From: Macrophomina tecta
Lineage: Eukaryota > Ascomycota > Dothideomycetes > Botryosphaeriales > Botryosphaeriaceae
Direction of reading: 5' to 3'
Assembly (NCBI GenBank): GCA_024180945.1
Contig: JAKSGN010000001.1
Coordinates: 310,001 to 374,000 of the forward strand
DNA: 64,000 bases
In this document: one piece after another, positions 61,252 through 64,000 of the stretch
How positions within the stretch are numbered: position 1 is the first letter of the stretch
Layout: each line of letters begins with the position of its first letter
The notes under the pieces: generated by a model
The model's database searches: none
Seen by the model: the letters and a program-made list of their open reading frames with translations, nothing else
Told to the model about the DNA's origin: nothing
Program-made: the position numbers and the translations under genes

Positions 61252-61454
61252 TTACGGATTTTCCCTGTAGATGCCCTTAGGCAGGCCTAAGGCATCTTCA
61301 CATCAGATAGGTTAGATAGCGAGGCCACCCGCAGGGTGATCGCACGGCTGTCAGGCACGTGGGATCTTGCCATGTGACCTGCATCCGGGTATATCACCGC
61401 CTGCTCAAGCATCCTCGACCGATCAACTATCTTCTTTCTCCGCATTCTATAACA
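61252..61454 (+). repeat. Solo LTR with target duplication ACAAA
   Basis: TGTTACGGATTTTCC ... CTATAACA is flanked by perfect 5-bp repeats ACAAA (61247-61251, 61455-61459). Inside are a palindrome ATGCCTTAGG-type (GATGCCCTTAGGC / GGCCTAAGGCATC) and a TATA-like GGTATATCACC. At 203 bp the length fits a Copia-type LTR. Confidence 0.88.
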
Positions 61455-61459
61455 ACAAA

Positions 61460-61996
61460 GGTGTTGAAAGGCGACGCCGCCTCTAAGAGGCAGCCTGTAA
61501 GGCTCTATATATTAATAGAACGTTAATAAGTTTCTAAGCTAAAGAGAGAAAGGAAGAAACAGAAAGATTAAAATTCATAGTATTGGATTCCTTTCGCTTG
61601 CCCCTGTTCTCGTTGTTGCTTCTTTCCACTTCCTATTTCGGTAAGAAAACTTCTGCGGCGTAGGAGTTTCTATGCATTCTAGTTAAATCGTAACGACTTT
61701 CTAGATTAGGATTTAGAAGGAAAGAAAAAGAAAAAGTTATTTGATAAATTTCTTTTTAGAAAGCTTTTTAGAGTAGTTAATTTATGAGCGTTTAGCGAGG
61801 ATCATTTCGAGTTAAATTCTAAATATACCACATCGATCAGTAGTATAAAGGGAAACCATTTAGTATGGCCTTTCTCTCCTTCTCTATTTCTCTACCTGCC
61901 GCGCCCAGATCTCTATAGTTAATCCTACCTTCTATACAATAACAATATGAAGATCGCGACGTCGTCTCGTAAGATATACTTACAAATCTATCTAGC
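61460..61996. other. Upstream flank of the secreted-protein gene
   Basis: AT-rich, without ORFs or clear repeats. No obvious TATA box within 100 bp of the start codon. Confidence 0.4.
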
Positions 61997-62722
61997 ATGC
62001 TGCTAATATTATTAGGTTGTGTATTAGCATTTCTCCTCTTTGTCCAGCATACCCTAGCTGTTCCGACCATCGACAAACGTCTAGACTTGGCACCGCTCGC
62101 CAACGATGAACCCACTACTGTCAATGACCTCCTCAAGCGCGATGTGGTTGACATCATCATACCGGATTTCAATGTTATTTGCCAGCGGAAGGCAGGTGAA
62201 TGGGTTGCTGGAAGCAGAACAAAGTGCACGGGCTCGACTACTTTCGAGCTCAGCTGTAGCTTTAACGGCGCAATAAGGCCAGAGGAAGGCGAATGTCCTA
62301 CGGACTATTATTGCGAAGATACCGATGTGTTTGGAAGCATCAAAGAGAACGATCCGAAGACGAAAGTCCGCTGTGTTCATCAAGATTATAGGGCTCTCTT
62401 AAAGGTGCCTAGTGGTCAAGAGACTGAGAGTTCCTCCTACTGCACTGGGCCGCGTAAAGGAGGTGGTGTTTCTAGGTCAATTCATGCGCGGCTAGAGACG
62501 TACGCGACGTATGGGAAGAAGGGCCTCTTTAGGTTGCTTACCTGGACTAAATCCGAAAGCTGGCATGAGGTTGGGAGGAAGGATGTCAATGGTGGCAAAA
62601 GTGTCGAGTCCTATGAGTGGTCCTACGATGCACAAGGGGAGTACAGATGCTTTAAGGCCGAAGTACAGTCATTTTCTGGTGTACTTGATACTATTCTAAG
62701 GGTTGCCATGATCGCGGGTTAG
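61997..62722 (+). CDS. Predicted secreted cysteine-containing protein (241 aa)
   Basis: The N-terminus MLLILLGCVLAFLLFVQHTL is a signal peptide with cleavage near residue 20-22. Two dibasic Lys-Arg sites (27-28, 47-48) suggest Kex2-type pro-peptide processing. The mature part has eight cysteines (62, 77, 87, 100, 106, 126, 149, 218), enough for four disulfides, with the first six between 62 and 126. The C-terminal region is basic and Trp/Tyr-containing (LFRLLTWTKSESWHEVGRK). No intron and no stop. It could be an effector or a defence protein, but no family is recognised. An LTR-X LTR begins 26 bp after its stop. Confidence 0.7.
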   Translation: MLLILLGCVLAFLLFVQHTLAVPTIDKRLDLAPLANDEPTTVNDLLKRDVVDIIIPDFNVICQRKAGEWVAGSRTKCTGSTTFELSCSFNGAIRPEEGECPTDYYCEDTDVFGSIKENDPKTKVRCVHQDYRALLKVPSGQETESSSYCTGPRKGGGVSRSIHARLETYATYGKKGLFRLLTWTKSESWHEVGRKDVNGGKSVESYEWSYDAQGEYRCFKAEVQSFSGVLDTILRVAMIAG

Positions 62723-62748
62723 TGGCTTTTGTGGTGACCTAGTTAAAT

Positions 62749-63204
62749 TGTTACGCCGTTACTCTTTCTTGGGGAGGTCAGGCGTATCGTCGGGTAGCGT
62801 GGGCTTTCTGGGGGCCGTGGCAATAGGCAGGGGAGGTTCGCATACAATGTTGGGGTAAGAATCAATTGACAAGTTGACCACGAGGGTCCTATCTACTGTA
62901 AACGAGTGAAGGCTATATACTAAGAAATGGTGGTCGAGACCGCTGGTCATGACCGCGACGATTCTGCTGGTCAAGTTGGGTGGTGATGATGATAATTCAT
63001 ACACCCCGTCGGCCTCAGCAGACCATAGGGAAAAGACGCACTACAGAATACTTTTAAAATACATGATGTCAAACATTAAGCGTTACAGGACTATCCGCGG
63101 CTTACTAGCCCGACACTGTAGTATAAAGGGGATCCTCCCCCACCACTCGTTACACTCTTCAGTAGCATCGTCAATTCATTCTCTACTCATTACAAAGTCT
63201 TACA
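62749..63204 (+). repeat. LTR-X family LTR, copy 6
   Basis: TGTTACGCCGTTACTCTTTC ... AAAGTCTTACA, 456 bp. It shares with copy 5 the promoter-side block (TTGACCACGAGGGTCCTATC, GGCTATATAC), a (GAT)n stretch and CATACACCCCGTCGGCCTC. A TAGTATAAAGGGG box is at 63119. After the end comes CCCGGTTCATCCAAAGCCC, the same leader as in copies 1 and 5. No duplication flanks it, so it may be the 5' LTR of an element running right. Confidence 0.75.
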
Positions 63205-63671
63205 CATGAAGATCCCGGTTCATCCAAAGCCCAAAAACTGAGAGAACAACAGTGGGATACAAGCAGTCACTCAGCAAGGAAGAAGAGGAGAAAACGAGAA
63301 ATCCCTAAGATATATGCTCCAGTCCAGTCTACCTCTTGACTCCAGTCTACATGGGTCTTTCCGCCTTGGTGCAAGTCCTCCCGCGGTCCTACCGCCTCTT
63401 CGCCTCACCAAAATTCTGCCGCTCATCTTTCCAGTCTTGCCTCCCCGAAAAGGCGCTCCAAATAAGGAGTAGATAGTGCAGATAAACCGAAATTAAACCT
63501 TATCTAGACGCGCTAAGAACGCGTTATAACACGCGTGCAGAAAGAAAATAAAACCGAATAGACATAACGCGTTTATTAAGCTATATCCCTCTTCGACTCT
63601 ACCTCCTACATCTCTCCTGTCATCAAGAAAGAATAGCCAAGTTCTTTTAACGAATCTCCTAAGGAACAAAA

Positions 63672-64000
63672 ATGACGCGGTCAAGCAGATACTTCAACTA
63701 TCTTCCCGAATACCGGTTGCTCGTATGCAAAGACTGCAAGTACGCCGTCTGTCTAGACCAGGTCAGGATCCATCTACGAGGCAAGCACCACGAACTGGGC
63801 CCAAAAGAGACGGCCGCAGCTCTAGCTGACGTACAGCGCGAATGGACGGATCCGGCTAAGAACGTCTCCGAGGTCTATATTCCGGCCCGCGTGAGCCAAC
63901 CGATTGCGCACTTGCCGTTGTATGAAGACGGGTTGCTATGCCAGCTCGACTCTCCAAAGTGCCGCTACATATGTCGGGACATGAAAACTTTAAAGGAACA
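63672..64000 (+). CDS. OrsD-like (DUF3505) protein, N-terminal part, cut by window edge
   Basis: Open from the ATG at 63672 (MTRSSRYFNYLPEYRLLVCK) to the last base, 109 codons visible, no stop. It shows the Cys/His pattern of the OrsD/DUF3505 family: YLPEYRLLVCKDCKYAVCLD, HLRGKHH, the IPARVSQPIAHLPLYEDGLL block, and CQLDSPKCRYICRDMKTLKE (atypical C2H2 fingers). Such proteins are numerous in fungal genomes and named after orsD of the orsellinic-acid cluster. Their biochemical role is not known. It lies ~470 bp downstream of an LTR-X LTR and could be carried by, or merely adjacent to, that element. Confidence 0.75.
   Translation, partial: MTRSSRYFNYLPEYRLLVCKDCKYAVCLDQVRIHLRGKHHELGPKETAAALADVQREWTDPAKNVSEVYIPARVSQPIAHLPLYEDGLLCQLDSPKCRYICRDMKTLKE

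Noticed and set aside
1..64000. tRNA or rRNA genes
   Set aside because: No cloverleaf-compatible A/B-box pairs or rRNA-like blocks were recognised by eye; a covariance-model scan would be needed to exclude small RNAs.

Overview
The window is genomic DNA of a filamentous ascomycete (Pezizomycotina). The evidence is short (46-63 bp) GT...AG introns with CTAAC/CTGAC-like branch sites, Fot1/pogo-type DNA transposons, Tad1-type LINEs, and strong repeat-induced point mutation (RIP): CpA/TpG depletion, TpA excess, and CAG/CAA/TGG codons turned into stops. No species can be named. It looks like a repeat-rich accessory compartment: about two thirds is mobile or repeat-derived, with a few host-type genes between.

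Layout. 1-6243 is an AT-rich, heavily RIP-mutated graveyard of Gypsy retrotransposons (gag on minus; RT, RNase H and integrase relics on plus; an inverted LTR pair). 6246-15649 holds four Fot1-like transposons (DT1-DT4) of ~1.85 kb and a decayed F-box gene. 15650-17200 holds a coiled-coil ORF split by DT4 and a solo LTR, then an LTR-X copy. 18200-23628 is a minus-strand Tad1-like LINE. 23981-34964 carries DT5, an intact Baeyer-Villiger monooxygenase, DT6, DT7 and a nested DT8/DT9 pair. 35-50 kb is a less repetitive, normal-GC island with several small multi-exon genes of unknown function. 50460-56367 has a transposon fragment (DT10) and a nearly intact second LINE. 56.4-64 kb has LTRs, solo LTRs, a foldback MITE, two predicted secreted proteins and, at the right edge, the start of an OrsD-like (DUF3505) protein.

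Main biological signal. The Fot1-like transposons share one design: TA target duplications, ACGT ends, and terminal inverted repeats each holding two (once four) tandem ~17-bp units. Every unit has a constant GAGC core, a family-specific flank and usually a terminal CA. In two pairs of otherwise near-identical transposases (DT1/DT9 and DT3/DT4) the amino-acid differences pile up in the first ~65 residues, the predicted DNA-binding helix-turn-helix, and the two members carry different unit sequences. This suggests coupled turnover of DNA-binding domain and binding site. A second theme is chronology: RIP-type stops mark older copies (DT2, DT3, DT8, DT9, F-box gene, LINE2), while DT1, DT4 and DT6 keep open transposases and are the likeliest active copies.
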